Part shown: positions 49,470 through 59,231 of the stretch, piece by piece
Layout: every line of letters begins with the position of its first letter
Position numbering within the stretch: position 1 is the stretch's first letter
Assembly: GCF_907164575.1 (NCBI RefSeq)
Contig: NZ_CAJQYY010000001.1
Span: 1-64,000 of the forward strand
Length of the DNA: 64,000 nt
From: Paraburkholderia gardini
GTDB lineage: Bacteria; Pseudomonadota; Gammaproteobacteria; Burkholderiales; Burkholderiaceae
Direction of reading: 5' to 3'
The notes under the pieces: model-generated
What the model was told of the DNA's origin: nothing
Database searches by the model: none
What the model saw: the letters and a program-made list of their open reading frames with translations, nothing else
Translations under genes and position numbers: made by a program

Positions 49470-51335
49470 ATGACACTCACTTCGAAGACCGTTGCATCGC
49501 GCGTAAGTGGGTGGCTTGAGCGAGCCTTCGCTTTCAACCTGAATAGTGATCGCGTGTGGAAGAATTCGCGGATTTTTGTTCCGCTCTTGTTTGGCTGCTA
49601 TTCGCTGTGGCTCGGTCAGGACCAAAACGGGGATCAGTTCAACTATCACCTGTATAACGCCTTCGCCTTTCTTAACGGGAAACTCGACATCGACCTTGCC
49701 CCGGCAGGAATGCAGTCGTATTTCAACCCTTTGCTGGATGTCGCTACATATTTCCTTTACACGCATTTTCCTGCGCCGATTGTTGGTTTCGGGCTCGGGG
49801 TACTTCATGGACTGAGCTTCCTTTTGGTGCTGGAGATTGCGCGTCTCGTTCTCGTTGATCTAAATGACGCAGATCGATACAAGATTCCGCTCCTGCTCGC
49901 TGCTGCAGGTTGTCTCACGGCAAATTTCCTGTCAGGACTCGGTAATACGATGGGCGACGACACTACCGCATTGCTCTTGCTTTGTGCTGTGGCGCTCGTT
50001 TTGAGAAGTTGGGGTGAGTTAGGCAAAGCGTCGTTGATCTCCGTATCAGTCAGTCTGGCCGCAGGTGCTTTGGCCGGTGCTGGAGCCGGTTTGAAGCTGA
50101 CAAACGCAGTCTACGCAGTTGCCTTGTGCGTGGCCTGTCTCGCGTATCCCGGTAGCGTCCGCACGCGAATAAGAATCGCATTCCTCGTTGGTGTCGGTGT
50201 CTTACTCGGACTCGCCGCGACCGGAGGATTCTGGTTCTTGAAGATGTGGGACACATTCCACAATCCAGTATTTCCACAGTTCAGCAATCTGTTTCCGAAC
50301 GATCTTGTTCCCCGGATGACCGTAGCCGATTTGCGATGGTTTCCGAAGAACTGGGTCGAAACCGCATTATGGCCGTTCATCTTTTCGTTGAACTCACAGC
50401 GCGTCGGTGAGATCAACATTCATCAGATAATCTGGGCAGTGCTATATGGCAGTGTGATCTGCTGGTTGCCGGTGGCCGTCTGGCGCTGCAGAAATGGAGG
50501 CAGGTTCGATCGCCTGCGATCGAAACAAGTGTTCGTGCTGCTTTTTGTTGTGACGGGCTACGGGGTGTGGCTCAAAGTGTTTAGCGTTTACCGCTACGTT
50601 GTGGCGATCGAAATGCTGGCGCCGCTGGTGTTGTATACGATACTGGTTGACTTGTTGCCATTTGAGCGCCGGAAACTGATTGCCGGCACGGTGATTGGCG
50701 CAGCGACGTTTGTCGTGATATTTGGCGGAGTGGGGAATTGGGGGCATGCACGCTGGGCGTGGAAAGCCTTCGAGGCGGATATTCCCGCTATTAGTGAGCC
50801 TGACCGCACCACCGTTTTGATAGTTGGCGCGGATTCGGCACGGGGATGGCTGGCCACATTCTTTCCGCCGTCGGTTGCCTTCACCAAGATCGCTCAAAAC
50901 TTTGAAGTTACCCCGGCCTACGACGAGCGAGTAAAGGCGATGATTGCCCGCCGCGGTGGGCCTACCTATGCGGTCATTCAGGGGTTCAACAATAGTCGTC
51001 TCGACAGTCTTGTTAAAGCGCAGTACTTCGTACAGGGATTGGGATTGACGCAGTCTAGTCGCGGCTGCACGGCAATTCGCCAGCTTGTTGAACGGTTACA
51101 CCTGCATGCGACAGTGCAATCTAACGTTGACGGAACTTGTCAACTTGCTCTTCGACCCGACGATGTTCAGGATATAAAGGCACAAAATGTCGCTGAAGCG
51201 ATCCGGGTGAATCACATTCTCCACGCTCACGGATTTTCGTTGCTGCCGTCAAAATGCGAACCGTATGACGCACGCTTGGGACAGGCGTTTTTTGGCTATC
51301 AGTGGTGCCCGGTAGAGCGCATGTCCGAACGCTAA
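49470..51335 (+). CDS. GT-C type multi-pass membrane glycosyltransferase, cassette 2
   Basis: 621 residues with about ten to twelve transmembrane helices up to ~residue 430 and a soluble C-terminal part. The first extracytoplasmic loop reads LWLGQDQNGDQFNYHLYNAF and is rich in acidic residues as in GT-C enzymes. It has no obvious similarity to the GT-C protein of cassette 1. The position after GtrB and GtrA makes it the likely periplasmic transferase that decorates the exported polysaccharide. The sugar is unknown. Confidence 0.75.
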   Translation: MTLTSKTVASRVSGWLERAFAFNLNSDRVWKNSRIFVPLLFGCYSLWLGQDQNGDQFNYHLYNAFAFLNGKLDIDLAPAGMQSYFNPLLDVATYFLYTHFPAPIVGFGLGVLHGLSFLLVLEIARLVLVDLNDADRYKIPLLLAAAGCLTANFLSGLGNTMGDDTTALLLLCAVALVLRSWGELGKASLISVSVSLAAGALAGAGAGLKLTNAVYAVALCVACLAYPGSVRTRIRIAFLVGVGVLLGLAATGGFWFLKMWDTFHNPVFPQFSNLFPNDLVPRMTVADLRWFPKNWVETALWPFIFSLNSQRVGEINIHQIIWAVLYGSVICWLPVAVWRCRNGGRFDRLRSKQVFVLLFVVTGYGVWLKVFSVYRYVVAIEMLAPLVLYTILVDLLPFERRKLIAGTVIGAATFVVIFGGVGNWGHARWAWKAFEADIPAISEPDRTTVLIVGADSARGWLATFFPPSVAFTKIAQNFEVTPAYDERVKAMIARRGGPTYAVIQGFNNSRLDSLVKAQYFVQGLGLTQSSRGCTAIRQLVERLHLHATVQSNVDGTCQLALRPDDVQDIKAQNVAEAIRVNHILHAHGFSLLPSKCEPYDARLGQAFFGYQWCPVERMSER

Positions 51336-51467
51336 ACTCATTTGGACGCCAGAATGTATTTCCACGCGCTCGCGGCGGCCGCAATTGTGATCAAAAAACC
51401 GGGAATCGCGGGGCATGGCTCCAGCCGGATCGACCAAGCCTCGTGGGCGAGGTTCACGATAAGACCA

Positions 51468-52568
51468 TCACCGCCGCCCCTTCCTAACCACCAACCACCG
51501 CGGCGACTTAAACCGCACGATACTCACATAAAGCCAGACATACGTAACAGCAAAAACAACAACAAAGCAGAACAAATGCACCGTATGCCGCCAGAACAGC
51601 GTAGCGGGAATCACAGCAATGAGACAAAGCAGCCACAAATAAGGCGACGTCAACGAATTCCGCCTGGTCAACTCCCTCGCAGTCCTCACCCCTACAGCCC
51701 ACCGCATCAACCGCTTATAAACCAGCATATGCAGGTGGACGCCATCGGGAATCCCAGGCGACATCCCACGAATAAACTTCTTCCGGTAGATCGAAAAGCA
51801 CGTCTCAAAGATCGGATACATAAAGAGCAAAACCGGATACCACGCCGACACATCGTGGTTCCTCATAACAAGCATGATCGAAAGCTCGGCCAGCATGAAC
51901 CCGATAAAATAAGCCCCGCCGTCTCCAAGAAAAATCAGCCCCGCCGGAAAATTCCAGATAAAAAACCCCATCACCGCGCCCATCATGATGAGCGACGCGG
52001 ACAGCACCACCGGATCGGAAACCTGAAACGCGACATACGCCATTGAGGCGAACATCATGAACGCGACCATCGAAGCGAGTCCGTTGAATCCATCGATGAT
52101 ATTGATCGCGTTGGCGAGCGCGGCCACTGCCAGTACGGTGACAGCGCAGGAAATCGCGGCATAGGAAAGCAGGAAGTCGAGCGGCGGCACGCTGATCCGC
52201 GTCACGCCGATATCGAGCAGAAAAAACGCCAGTGCAGCAGCGGCCATCGTGCAAAGCAGGCGCACCAGCGGCGACACACGCTTGGTAACGTCCTCAACAA
52301 GCCCTGAAGCAAACGCCGGCATCCCGCACGCCACAAGCCCGAGAATCCCGCCAGAAACTGCCGGATACGCATGATGCAACTGCAGCGCGGACACAATCAG
52401 CCCAAGCAAAATCCCTGTCCCGCCAACACGCGGCACCGGCCGTGCGTGGAATTTCTGCACGCCGGCAAGATCGGTGTCGGTGGAGAATTTTTCATGCAGA
52501 TGGGCGTAGCGCACGATCAACAGCGTGACCAGCAGTGAAACGAGAAAGCCGAGCGCGAAACTGAGCAT
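51468..52568 (-). CDS. WecA-like polyprenyl-phosphate sugar-1-phosphate transferase
   Basis: 366 residues, about ten or eleven transmembrane helices, MraY/WecA superfamily: FHARPVPRVGGTG, SGLVEDVTKRVSP, NAINIIDGFNGLAS, FLGDGGAYFIGF and the cytoplasmic PDGVHLHMLVYKR loop. It is a second initiating enzyme in the same locus, different in sequence from the WbpL-like protein at 46800. It lies on the minus strand at the far edge of the locus and may initiate a separate glycan. Confidence 0.92.
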   Translation of the reverse strand: MLSFALGFLVSLLVTLLIVRYAHLHEKFSTDTDLAGVQKFHARPVPRVGGTGILLGLIVSALQLHHAYPAVSGGILGLVACGMPAFASGLVEDVTKRVSPLVRLLCTMAAAALAFFLLDIGVTRISVPPLDFLLSYAAISCAVTVLAVAALANAINIIDGFNGLASMVAFMMFASMAYVAFQVSDPVVLSASLIMMGAVMGFFIWNFPAGLIFLGDGGAYFIGFMLAELSIMLVMRNHDVSAWYPVLLFMYPIFETCFSIYRKKFIRGMSPGIPDGVHLHMLVYKRLMRWAVGVRTARELTRRNSLTSPYLWLLCLIAVIPATLFWRHTVHLFCFVVVFAVTYVWLYVSIVRFKSPRWLVVRKGRR

Positions 52569-52836
52569 GAAAGTGACCTGAGCGAAGACCCGGAATTATA
52601 CAAACGAAACCCACGACAACCCCGAAACCGGGATTGTGCGCGCCTCCGCGCAGCAACCCGTTAATTCCCAAATAATGATTCAAAAGACCGGCAAACACCG
52701 CGAGGAAACCCCGTTTCTCATGGATTTCCCCAATCAACCCCTTACGGAAAGCCGCCGTTAACACACAGATGGCGTGGCATTCGAACCATCCGACAACGCG
52801 CCAGCCGTTGACCGACCCCGACGTTCCGGAGAAACA

Positions 52837-54513
52837 ATGCTAAACAACATCACCATCCGCGGTGGACTGACGCTGGTTATCAGCGTTTTCGTCGCTTTCC
52901 TGCTGACTGTGATCGGCGTCGGTTATGCCGCGCTCAAGCTCACGAACAATGGGCTCGAGGAGGCCCAGCGCAGTGCGGTCGCACTGTCGCATCTGAAGGC
53001 GAGCTCGGAAAAGCTGTTGCAGGCGCGGCTTGCGCTTGGCAGCTACGAGACGCTCTTTAGCGTCGGCAAGCAGACCGACGGCCTCATCCCGGCCGCGCAC
53101 AAGGTGCTCGAGGAGTCGACGCGCGACTTCCGCGCCTACGCGAGCGGTCCGTTTTCCAGCGATGAGGAAAAGCAGCAGGCGCACGCCGTCGACGTCGCGC
53201 GCAGCGCGCTCGTCGACAAGGCGATTGAACCGGAATTCAAGGCCCTCACCGATTTCGACTTCAACACGTTCCGCACGATCCAGGGCGAAACGGCCAACAC
53301 GTACTACGCGACCTACGCGAAGGCGATCGACGGGCTCCAGCGCGTGCAGGCCGTCGAGCAGGAGCGCGCAGCCGGCGCCGCCGCGAAGCGCGTCATGCTG
53401 GCGACGGTTCTGTTCGGCGGCATCGGTGTAATCGCGATTGTGATTGCGTTGCTGGCACGCGTTGGTTTGTCGGTGGCACTGATCCGTCCGGTCAACCAGA
53501 CGATCGAGCATTTCCGCAGCATCGCGGCGGGCGATCTGACCATTTCGGTCGCATCGAAGTCGCGTAACGAAATGGGTCAACTGCTGTCGGCGCTCATGCA
53601 GATGCGCGACGGACTTGTCGACACGGTATCGAAGGTGCGCGGCAGCACACGTTCGATCACGCTCGGTGCGAACGAGATCGCATCGGGCAACGCCGATCTG
53701 TCGGCACGCACGGAGCAGCAGGCCGCTGCACTTCAGCAGACGGCGGCGAGCATGGAAGAGCTGTCCGCGACGGTCAAGCAGAACACCGACAACGCGAAGC
53801 AGGCGAGCCGTCTCGCGCAGGGCGCGCTGGAGACGGTCACGCGCGGCGGCAACGTCGTCGCGCGCGTGACGGAAACGATGGACGGTATCTCCGATTCGTC
53901 GCGCAAGGTCACCGAGATCATCGGCATGATTGAGGGCATCGCGTTCCAGACGAACATCCTCGCGCTCAACGCAGCAGTAGAAGCAGCACGCGCGGGCGAG
54001 CAGGGTCGTGGTTTCGCGGTCGTCGCTTCGGAAGTGCGCAGCCTCGCGCAGCGCTCGGGCACGGCGGCGAAGGAGATCAAGGAACTGATCGGCGATTCGG
54101 CAACGAAGGTACAGGAAGGCGCATCGCTCGTCGCGGAGGCACGTCGCACGATGCAGGAAGCGATGGATTCCGTCGGACGCGTGACGGGCATCATGAGCGA
54201 GATCGAAGCCGCCGCGCTGGAGCAAAGCGACGGCATCGACCAGGTCAACAAGGCCATCACACAGATCGACGAAGTCACGCAGCACAACGCAGCACTCGTC
54301 GAGGAAGCGGCCGCTGCGGCGAAATCGTTGGAAGGGCAGGCGGACGTGTTGCGCGACGCGGTGTCGGTGTTTCGTCTGGATGAGGACGAGCGCGGCACAA
54401 GCCACGCGTTCGGCGCCGAGCGTCGAGGCAGACAGAGTGTCGCTTCTTCGTCGGAAGATGATGCTGACAGCGGTATCGCAACTACCGGCATGCACGGTGC
54501 TGTGACCGCCTGA
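52837..54513 (+). CDS. Methyl-accepting chemotaxis protein
   Basis: 558 residues: N-terminal helix ([27 protein letters not shown]), a periplasmic four-helix-type sensor (~35-190), second helix ([21 protein letters not shown]), a HAMP domain ([22 protein letters not shown]), and a signalling domain with the highly conserved hairpin [36 protein letters not shown]. No C-terminal NWETF-type pentapeptide is present. The start at 52837 follows CCGGAGA. The ligand is unknown and it is not next to other chemotaxis genes. Confidence 0.95.
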   Translation: MLNNITIRGGLTLVISVFVAFLLTVIGVGYAALKLTNNGLEEAQRSAVALSHLKASSEKLLQARLALGSYETLFSVGKQTDGLIPAAHKVLEESTRDFRAYASGPFSSDEEKQQAHAVDVARSALVDKAIEPEFKALTDFDFNTFRTIQGETANTYYATYAKAIDGLQRVQAVEQERAAGAAAKRVMLATVLFGGIGVIAIVIALLARVGLSVALIRPVNQTIEHFRSIAAGDLTISVASKSRNEMGQLLSALMQMRDGLVDTVSKVRGSTRSITLGANEIASGNADLSARTEQQAAALQQTAASMEELSATVKQNTDNAKQASRLAQGALETVTRGGNVVARVTETMDGISDSSRKVTEIIGMIEGIAFQTNILALNAAVEAARAGEQGRGFAVVASEVRSLAQRSGTAAKEIKELIGDSATKVQEGASLVAEARRTMQEAMDSVGRVTGIMSEIEAAALEQSDGIDQVNKAITQIDEVTQHNAALVEEAAAAAKSLEGQADVLRDAVSVFRLDEDERGTSHAFGAERRGRQSVASSSEDDADSGIATTGMHGAVTA

Positions 54514-54549
54514 GGCGGCCGTGGTTAGGCGCCGGCCGCCTGCGTCGTT

Positions 54550-55596
54550 TTAACCCCGGCGGCCCACCCACGTGAGCCGCTTCAGAATTGCACGCTTGCG
54601 ATGCTTCTGCAGTTTCGGTAGTACGTGGCTACCTTCACAGGCAGTCGCAGCATCGATCTGAAGCTGGTGTACGAATGTTTGCAGATGCGCGCTTTCGTTT
54701 TCGTTCGAGAACTGCGCGCAAAGCGAACTCATGCCGTCGTGCAATTCGTGCAGGCCGGGATCAGCGTCGATCGTCTTCATGCGTTCGACGATCTGCTCGA
54801 CAAAACCGGCAACGTCGCCTACTTCAACCGATTGAAAGTTCGGTCCGAACCAGTATTCCTTTCCACCGCCGCCGTGATAGCCGATCACGTAGTTGCCGCA
54901 CATGGCTGCTTCAATGGGCGGCAGACCCAGTCCTTCCATGCCGGAAAACGAAAGAAAAATTCGAGACCGGTTCATGACTTCCGCGACACCCGATATCGAA
55001 AGTCCGTCGATGGGAAGAACGGTCCAGCCTTCGGATAAATACCGGTGCAACGCAAAGACCACCGCAGCGGCATGCGTGCCGTTCTTTCGCGGCATATAGG
55101 TAATCAGTCTTTCCTTCGTATCGCTGGCGTGAAAGAGCGCGCTGTCTAGCGCGCACGTCATCCGCATCACGCGCTGGGCGAGTTCGGGATAGTGCAACCG
55201 GATCAGGCTGGACGTGTCGTCGGATATGGACAGGATGTACGCCGCCTGCTCGTAGGCAAAATCGACGTCATCGTTCGAAAGCGTTCCATCACGATGTGAC
55301 AGGTAATAACCGTTCTGCACGAAGATCGAGTAACGCAGGCTGGCTGCGACGAGCTTTGGCGCGAGCTTCGCCGCCTTGATCTCTGGAATGACGATGTGGT
55401 CGGTCGGGCGTAGTTCGGTGTCCGCGAGTACGGGAACCGGGAAATCGGTCCACGGGTAGCAATATCCGCTGCGTTCGTGCATGACATACGCTTGCACGCC
55501 GAGCCGTACCAGCGTGCGCACATGGTCGTAGATTACCTTAACGCCGCCTGCATGTTCGCCTGGTCCAGGCGAAGTGCAGAAATAGATAATACGCAT
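54550..55596 (-). CDS. Putative glycosyltransferase (GT-B, GT4-like)
   Basis: 348 residues from ATG 55596 (MRIIYFCTSPGPGEHAGGVKVIYDHV), the usual start of a GT-B N-terminal domain. The donor-site region FLSFSGMEGLGLPPIEAAMCGNYVIGY has the E-x7-E arrangement. The middle domain is shorter than usual. It lies outside the main polysaccharide locus, beyond the chemotaxis gene and on the other strand, so its polymer is unclear. Confidence 0.8.
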   Translation of the reverse strand: MRIIYFCTSPGPGEHAGGVKVIYDHVRTLVRLGVQAYVMHERSGYCYPWTDFPVPVLADTELRPTDHIVIPEIKAAKLAPKLVAASLRYSIFVQNGYYLSHRDGTLSNDDVDFAYEQAAYILSISDDTSSLIRLHYPELAQRVMRMTCALDSALFHASDTKERLITYMPRKNGTHAAAVVFALHRYLSEGWTVLPIDGLSISGVAEVMNRSRIFLSFSGMEGLGLPPIEAAMCGNYVIGYHGGGGKEYWFGPNFQSVEVGDVAGFVEQIVERMKTIDADPGLHELHDGMSSLCAQFSNENESAHLQTFVHQLQIDAATACEGSHVLPKLQKHRKRAILKRLTWVGRRG

Positions 55597-55911
55597 CTTG
55601 CCGAAGAATTCCGTTGAATTAACCGCCCGGGCAATTTTATCGTTCGACGTCCTGGGTTTTTGCAAGTGTATTCGAATGCGGGCAGGATACCTTCAAAACC
55701 AGTGCTTTTACGTCCGGCAGCCCGGGAGCCCTTGCGTTCGATATCGTAAATCTCCGAACCCCCAAAGCGGGCGTAAACGCACGTATAGACAAAGCCCCTG
55801 AGCCGGCTGCATTATCCATCTTCGTATCCGGCACGATCAGCAACGCTGCCACACACAAGCCTGTGCCCAGTCCGCACCGCGCGGGCGCGCCCTGACGAGA
55901 GAGACCGAAGC
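55597..55911. other. Divergent intergenic region
   Basis: 315 bp between the outlying glycosyltransferase and the TAXI-type gene. It must hold two divergent promoters. No strong -35/-10 pair, operator-like dyad or small gene is evident. Confidence 0.35.
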
Positions 55912-57255
55912 ATGGCGAGGCAGAACCCGGCCCTTCACCGAATCCAGAAACGCCCGATGACACCGCGGCGCCGGTGGCTTTTGATCGCTGGCGTGATCCT
56001 GTTGCTGGCCGCTTCGGGGTGGGGTGTGTGGATGCTGATAAAACCTGCTATCCAGCGCACGATCGTCATCACGACGGGCGCGGATGGGGGCATCTATCGT
56101 GGCTTCGCGGATCGCTATGCTCCGATCCTCAAACGCGATGGCATCAAGCTCGATATCCGCAGCTCTTCCGGCTCGGTCGAAAATTACCAACGGCTTAAGG
56201 ATCCTGACAGCGATTACGAAGTCGGCTTCATCCAGTCGGGCACCAGCAGTCCGAGCGAATCGGACCACCTGCAGACGATCGCCGCGGTCTCCTACGAGCC
56301 GATATGGGTGTTCTATCGCGGCGCCACCACCGTCGACAGACTGGCGCAGCTGCGCGGCAAAAGAATCTCCGTAGGCGTTCCCGGCAGCGGCCTGCTTAAC
56401 GTGTCGTTGGTGCTGCTCTCATGGAGCGGCATCACGCGCGACAACACGGCGCTTCTGGAAATGGATGCGCAGAAAGCATATCAAGGCCTCGAAAACGGCA
56501 CCCTGGATGCCGCATTCTTCATCGGCAGGCCGGACGCGGCGATGCAGGTCACGCTGCTCAACAGCAATTTGAAGCTGATGAATTTTGCCCAGGCCGATGC
56601 GCTGGTGCAAAAGTTTCCGTCGCTTTCCAAGGTGATTTTCCCGCGCGCGTCGACAAGCATCGTCAAGGATCTTCCGCAGACCGATGTCACGTTGCTGGCG
56701 GCCACTGCACTGCTTGTCTCCAGGGACACGCTGCACCCCGCGCTCACGTACCTGCTGCTTGATGCGGCCAGAACGGTCCATAGCGGCGAAGATTACTTCA
56801 CGCCGCTCGGCACGTTCCCCAATCTGAAAACCGAGGAATTTCCGGTCTCCGACGAAAGCACGCGCTACTTCAAATCCGGTCGACCGTTCCTGCAACGCTA
56901 TCTCCCGTTCTGGCTGGCGAGCTTTATCGAAAGGCGCCTCCTGATCCTCGTTCCTTTTACTGCGTTGTTGCTGGGTCTGCTGCAGGCGTTGCCGCGCATG
57001 GCGGAAGCGCGCATCAAACGACGCTTCATTGTCTGGTACCGCGAGATCAAGTCGCTTGAAGATGAAATCTGGAAGAGCTCGAATCCAGGTCCGAAGCAGA
57101 TCGCGCAATGGCGCGATGAAATCGAAACCATTGATGCGAATGCCAGCCAGATACGGATTCCGTATCGCTATTTCCAGGACGTGTACGCGTTGAAGCAGGC
57201 CATTGGCGTCGTACGTGGCCGGATTGCGCAGGTGGCTGCGAAGGTCAAGGGATAG
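55912..57255 (+). CDS. TAXI-family TRAP-type solute-binding protein, membrane-anchored at both ends
   Basis: 447 residues. One N-terminal helix (RWLLIAGVILLLAASGWGVW) anchors it, followed by a TAXI binding domain (TIVITTGADGGIYRGFADRYAPIL, VGFIQSGTSS, ISVGVPGSGLLNVSL, AFFIGRPDAAM). A second hydrophobic segment (LLILVPFTALLLGLLQAL) near residue 350 and a ~90-residue cytoplasmic-looking helical tail close it. No TRAP permease genes are nearby, so it may be a sensor or an orphan binding protein rather than part of a transporter. Confidence 0.85.
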   Translation: MARQNPALHRIQKRPMTPRRRWLLIAGVILLLAASGWGVWMLIKPAIQRTIVITTGADGGIYRGFADRYAPILKRDGIKLDIRSSSGSVENYQRLKDPDSDYEVGFIQSGTSSPSESDHLQTIAAVSYEPIWVFYRGATTVDRLAQLRGKRISVGVPGSGLLNVSLVLLSWSGITRDNTALLEMDAQKAYQGLENGTLDAAFFIGRPDAAMQVTLLNSNLKLMNFAQADALVQKFPSLSKVIFPRASTSIVKDLPQTDVTLLAATALLVSRDTLHPALTYLLLDAARTVHSGEDYFTPLGTFPNLKTEEFPVSDESTRYFKSGRPFLQRYLPFWLASFIERRLLILVPFTALLLGLLQALPRMAEARIKRRFIVWYREIKSLEDEIWKSSNPGPKQIAQWRDEIETIDANASQIRIPYRYFQDVYALKQAIGVVRGRIAQVAAKVKG

Positions 57256-57288
57256 CGGCGTACCCGCGTTGCCAAAACGGCATCGCGC

Positions 57289-58245
57289 TTACTGCGCCCG
57301 AAAACTCGCGCGATAGTCCGCAGGCGAAACGCCGATGCGTCGCGCGAAGACGAGCCGCATCCGGTCGGCATTCCCAAAACCACACTCATACGCGATTGTT
57401 TTCAAAGGCGCGTCGCTGCTTTCCAGCGCGCGGCGCGCGGCATCCACCCGCGCGCGCTCGACGAACTCATGCGGCGTGATCTCCGCCGATTCCGCGAACG
57501 CACGCGCGAAGCTTCGCGTGCTCATGCCCGCGACACGCGCGAGTTCTTCGACCGTCAGCGGATTCGCGATGTGCTCCATCACGTAGTGCTGCACGGTAGC
57601 GATGGGCGAACCGTCTACCGGCGCGCTCAGATACGGGCTGAACTGCGACTGTCCACCACGACGCTGCGCGTAGACCACAAGCCGCTTCGCCACCTGAAGC
57701 GCAAGCGCCGCGCCGTGATCTTCGGCGATCAGCGCAAGGGCGAGGTCGATGCCCGCGGTCACGCCGGCGGACGTCAGCAGGCGTTCATCGCGGATATAGA
57801 TCCGGTCGAAGTCGACGCGTGAAAGCGGAAACTGCTGCGCGAGTTGCCGCGCGTTCTGCCAGTGCGTCGTGACGTTCCGGTTATCGAGCAGACCCGCATG
57901 ACCCAGCGCGAACGCACCCGTACAAATCGAGCCGTAGCGCTCGCTCTGCGACGCCACCTCGACGAGCCACGCGCAAAGCCGTGCATCGGCGGGTTGCGAC
58001 GGCAGCAACGGCCCGCCCGCGACGAGCGCCGTATGATAGCGGTCGGCCGATCCGTCCCACACACGGTCGGCGAAGAGATGCGTGCCGTTCGAAGCGCGGA
58101 TGTGCGCCTCGCTGGTGCTGACCAGTTCGAGTACGTAGTGGAAATCGCGCGGCAGAAATGAGTTGGCTTCGGCGAACACATCGGCGGGCCCTGCGACGTC
58201 GAGAGCCTGCACGTCCTGAAAAATCGCGATGGCGACGGTGTGCAT
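57289..58245 (-). CDS. GlxA-type AraC-family regulator with DJ-1/PfpI domain
   Basis: 318 residues. The N-terminal class I glutamine amidotransferase-like domain (VAIAIFQDVQALDVAGPADVF; YGSICTGAFALGHAGLL with the nucleophile-elbow Cys) is followed by two AraC helix-turn-helix units (VEELARVAGMSTRSFARAF and the ending DRMRLVFARRIGVSPADYR). ATG 58245 gives the standard family N-terminus. Divergent from the HD-domain hydrolase gene, which may be its target. Confidence 0.93.
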   Translation of the reverse strand: MHTVAIAIFQDVQALDVAGPADVFAEANSFLPRDFHYVLELVSTSEAHIRASNGTHLFADRVWDGSADRYHTALVAGGPLLPSQPADARLCAWLVEVASQSERYGSICTGAFALGHAGLLDNRNVTTHWQNARQLAQQFPLSRVDFDRIYIRDERLLTSAGVTAGIDLALALIAEDHGAALALQVAKRLVVYAQRRGGQSQFSPYLSAPVDGSPIATVQHYVMEHIANPLTVEELARVAGMSTRSFARAFAESAEITPHEFVERARVDAARRALESSDAPLKTIAYECGFGNADRMRLVFARRIGVSPADYRASFRAQ

Positions 58246-58469
58246 CAACAGAGACTCCGCAGGTTCGAATTGGGCGCGATCGGGCCGGCTGGCAGAAGAT
58301 CGCGTCTGACTGGCAGGGTTAGACGGATGGATCGCGTTGCTCGGGAGCGCGCTGGCGGCCAGACTGAATGCCACGGTTACCCGCACCTTTTCGCCGCATT
58401 CTAGCAACTCAACTCACGCCGGTGAATCGGGTCGGGTCCGACCGGGCCTGTCAATCAACGGAGAATCAC

Positions 58470-59159
58470 ATGAGCAACGCAATCGCCGGGATCAGGATCC
58501 CCGACAGCAAGATGGCCCGCGACGCAACGCAACTGGTTCGCGATACCGAACCCGATCTGCTCTTCAATCACTCGACGCGCGTCTTTCTGTTCGGCGCGCT
58601 CACCGGCGAGCGCAAGCAGCTGAAGTATGACGCGGAGCTGCTCTACATCGGCGCCATGTTCCATGACATGGGGCTCGTGCCGGCATACAGCAGCAAGACC
58701 GAACGTTTCGAAGTGGACGGCGCGAACGCGGCCCGCGATTTCCTGAATCAGTACGGCATTCCGGAAGCTGAAGTCGAGATGGTGTGGGACTCGATCGCGC
58801 TGCATACGACGCCGGGCATTCCGCAGCACAAGAAGCCGGTTGTCGCGCTGGTGACGGCCGGTGTGGAGATGGATGTACTGGGTCTCGCCTACGATGAGTT
58901 TTCCGATGACCAGCGCAACCAGGTGGTCGCCGCGCATCCGCGCGAAACGAACTTCAAGGAAGGCATCATCGACGCGTTCGCGAAAGGTACGCGGCACAAG
59001 CCGGAAACGACCTTCGGCAACGTCAAGGCCGATGTACTCGCCTTGAAGGAACCGGGCTACAAGCGCGTGAATTTCTGCAGCCTGATCCTCGGTTCATCAT
59101 GGGTCGACGACGGGCGGCAATGCCTGCATTGCGACGATCCTTCGCACGGGCATAAGTGA
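58470..59159 (+). CDS. HD-domain metal-dependent hydrolase
   Basis: 229 residues. The HD signature is visible as LLFNHSTRVF, then IGAMFHDMGLVP and later IALHTTPGIP, with a conserved Asp in AGVEMDVLGL. The family includes cyanamide-hydratase-like and other small-molecule hydrolases, but the substrate cannot be assigned. The C-terminus has CLHCDD, an unusual pair of cysteines. ATG 58470 follows GGAGAATCAC. A divergent GlxA-type regulator is next to it. Confidence 0.88.
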   Translation: MSNAIAGIRIPDSKMARDATQLVRDTEPDLLFNHSTRVFLFGALTGERKQLKYDAELLYIGAMFHDMGLVPAYSSKTERFEVDGANAARDFLNQYGIPEAEVEMVWDSIALHTTPGIPQHKKPVVALVTAGVEMDVLGLAYDEFSDDQRNQVVAAHPRETNFKEGIIDAFAKGTRHKPETTFGNVKADVLALKEPGYKRVNFCSLILGSSWVDDGRQCLHCDDPSHGHK

Positions 59160-59231
59160 TTGCACGGGGTCGCGTCGCGGCATCTGGACATGTCGCGACG
59201 TGGCTGAACCGGCATCTGTAATTTGCTGCCG

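Noticed and set aside
52840..54495. 551-codon open frame antisense to the chemotaxis protein gene
   Set aside because: Composition and position show a shadow; the plus-strand frame has all chemoreceptor motifs.
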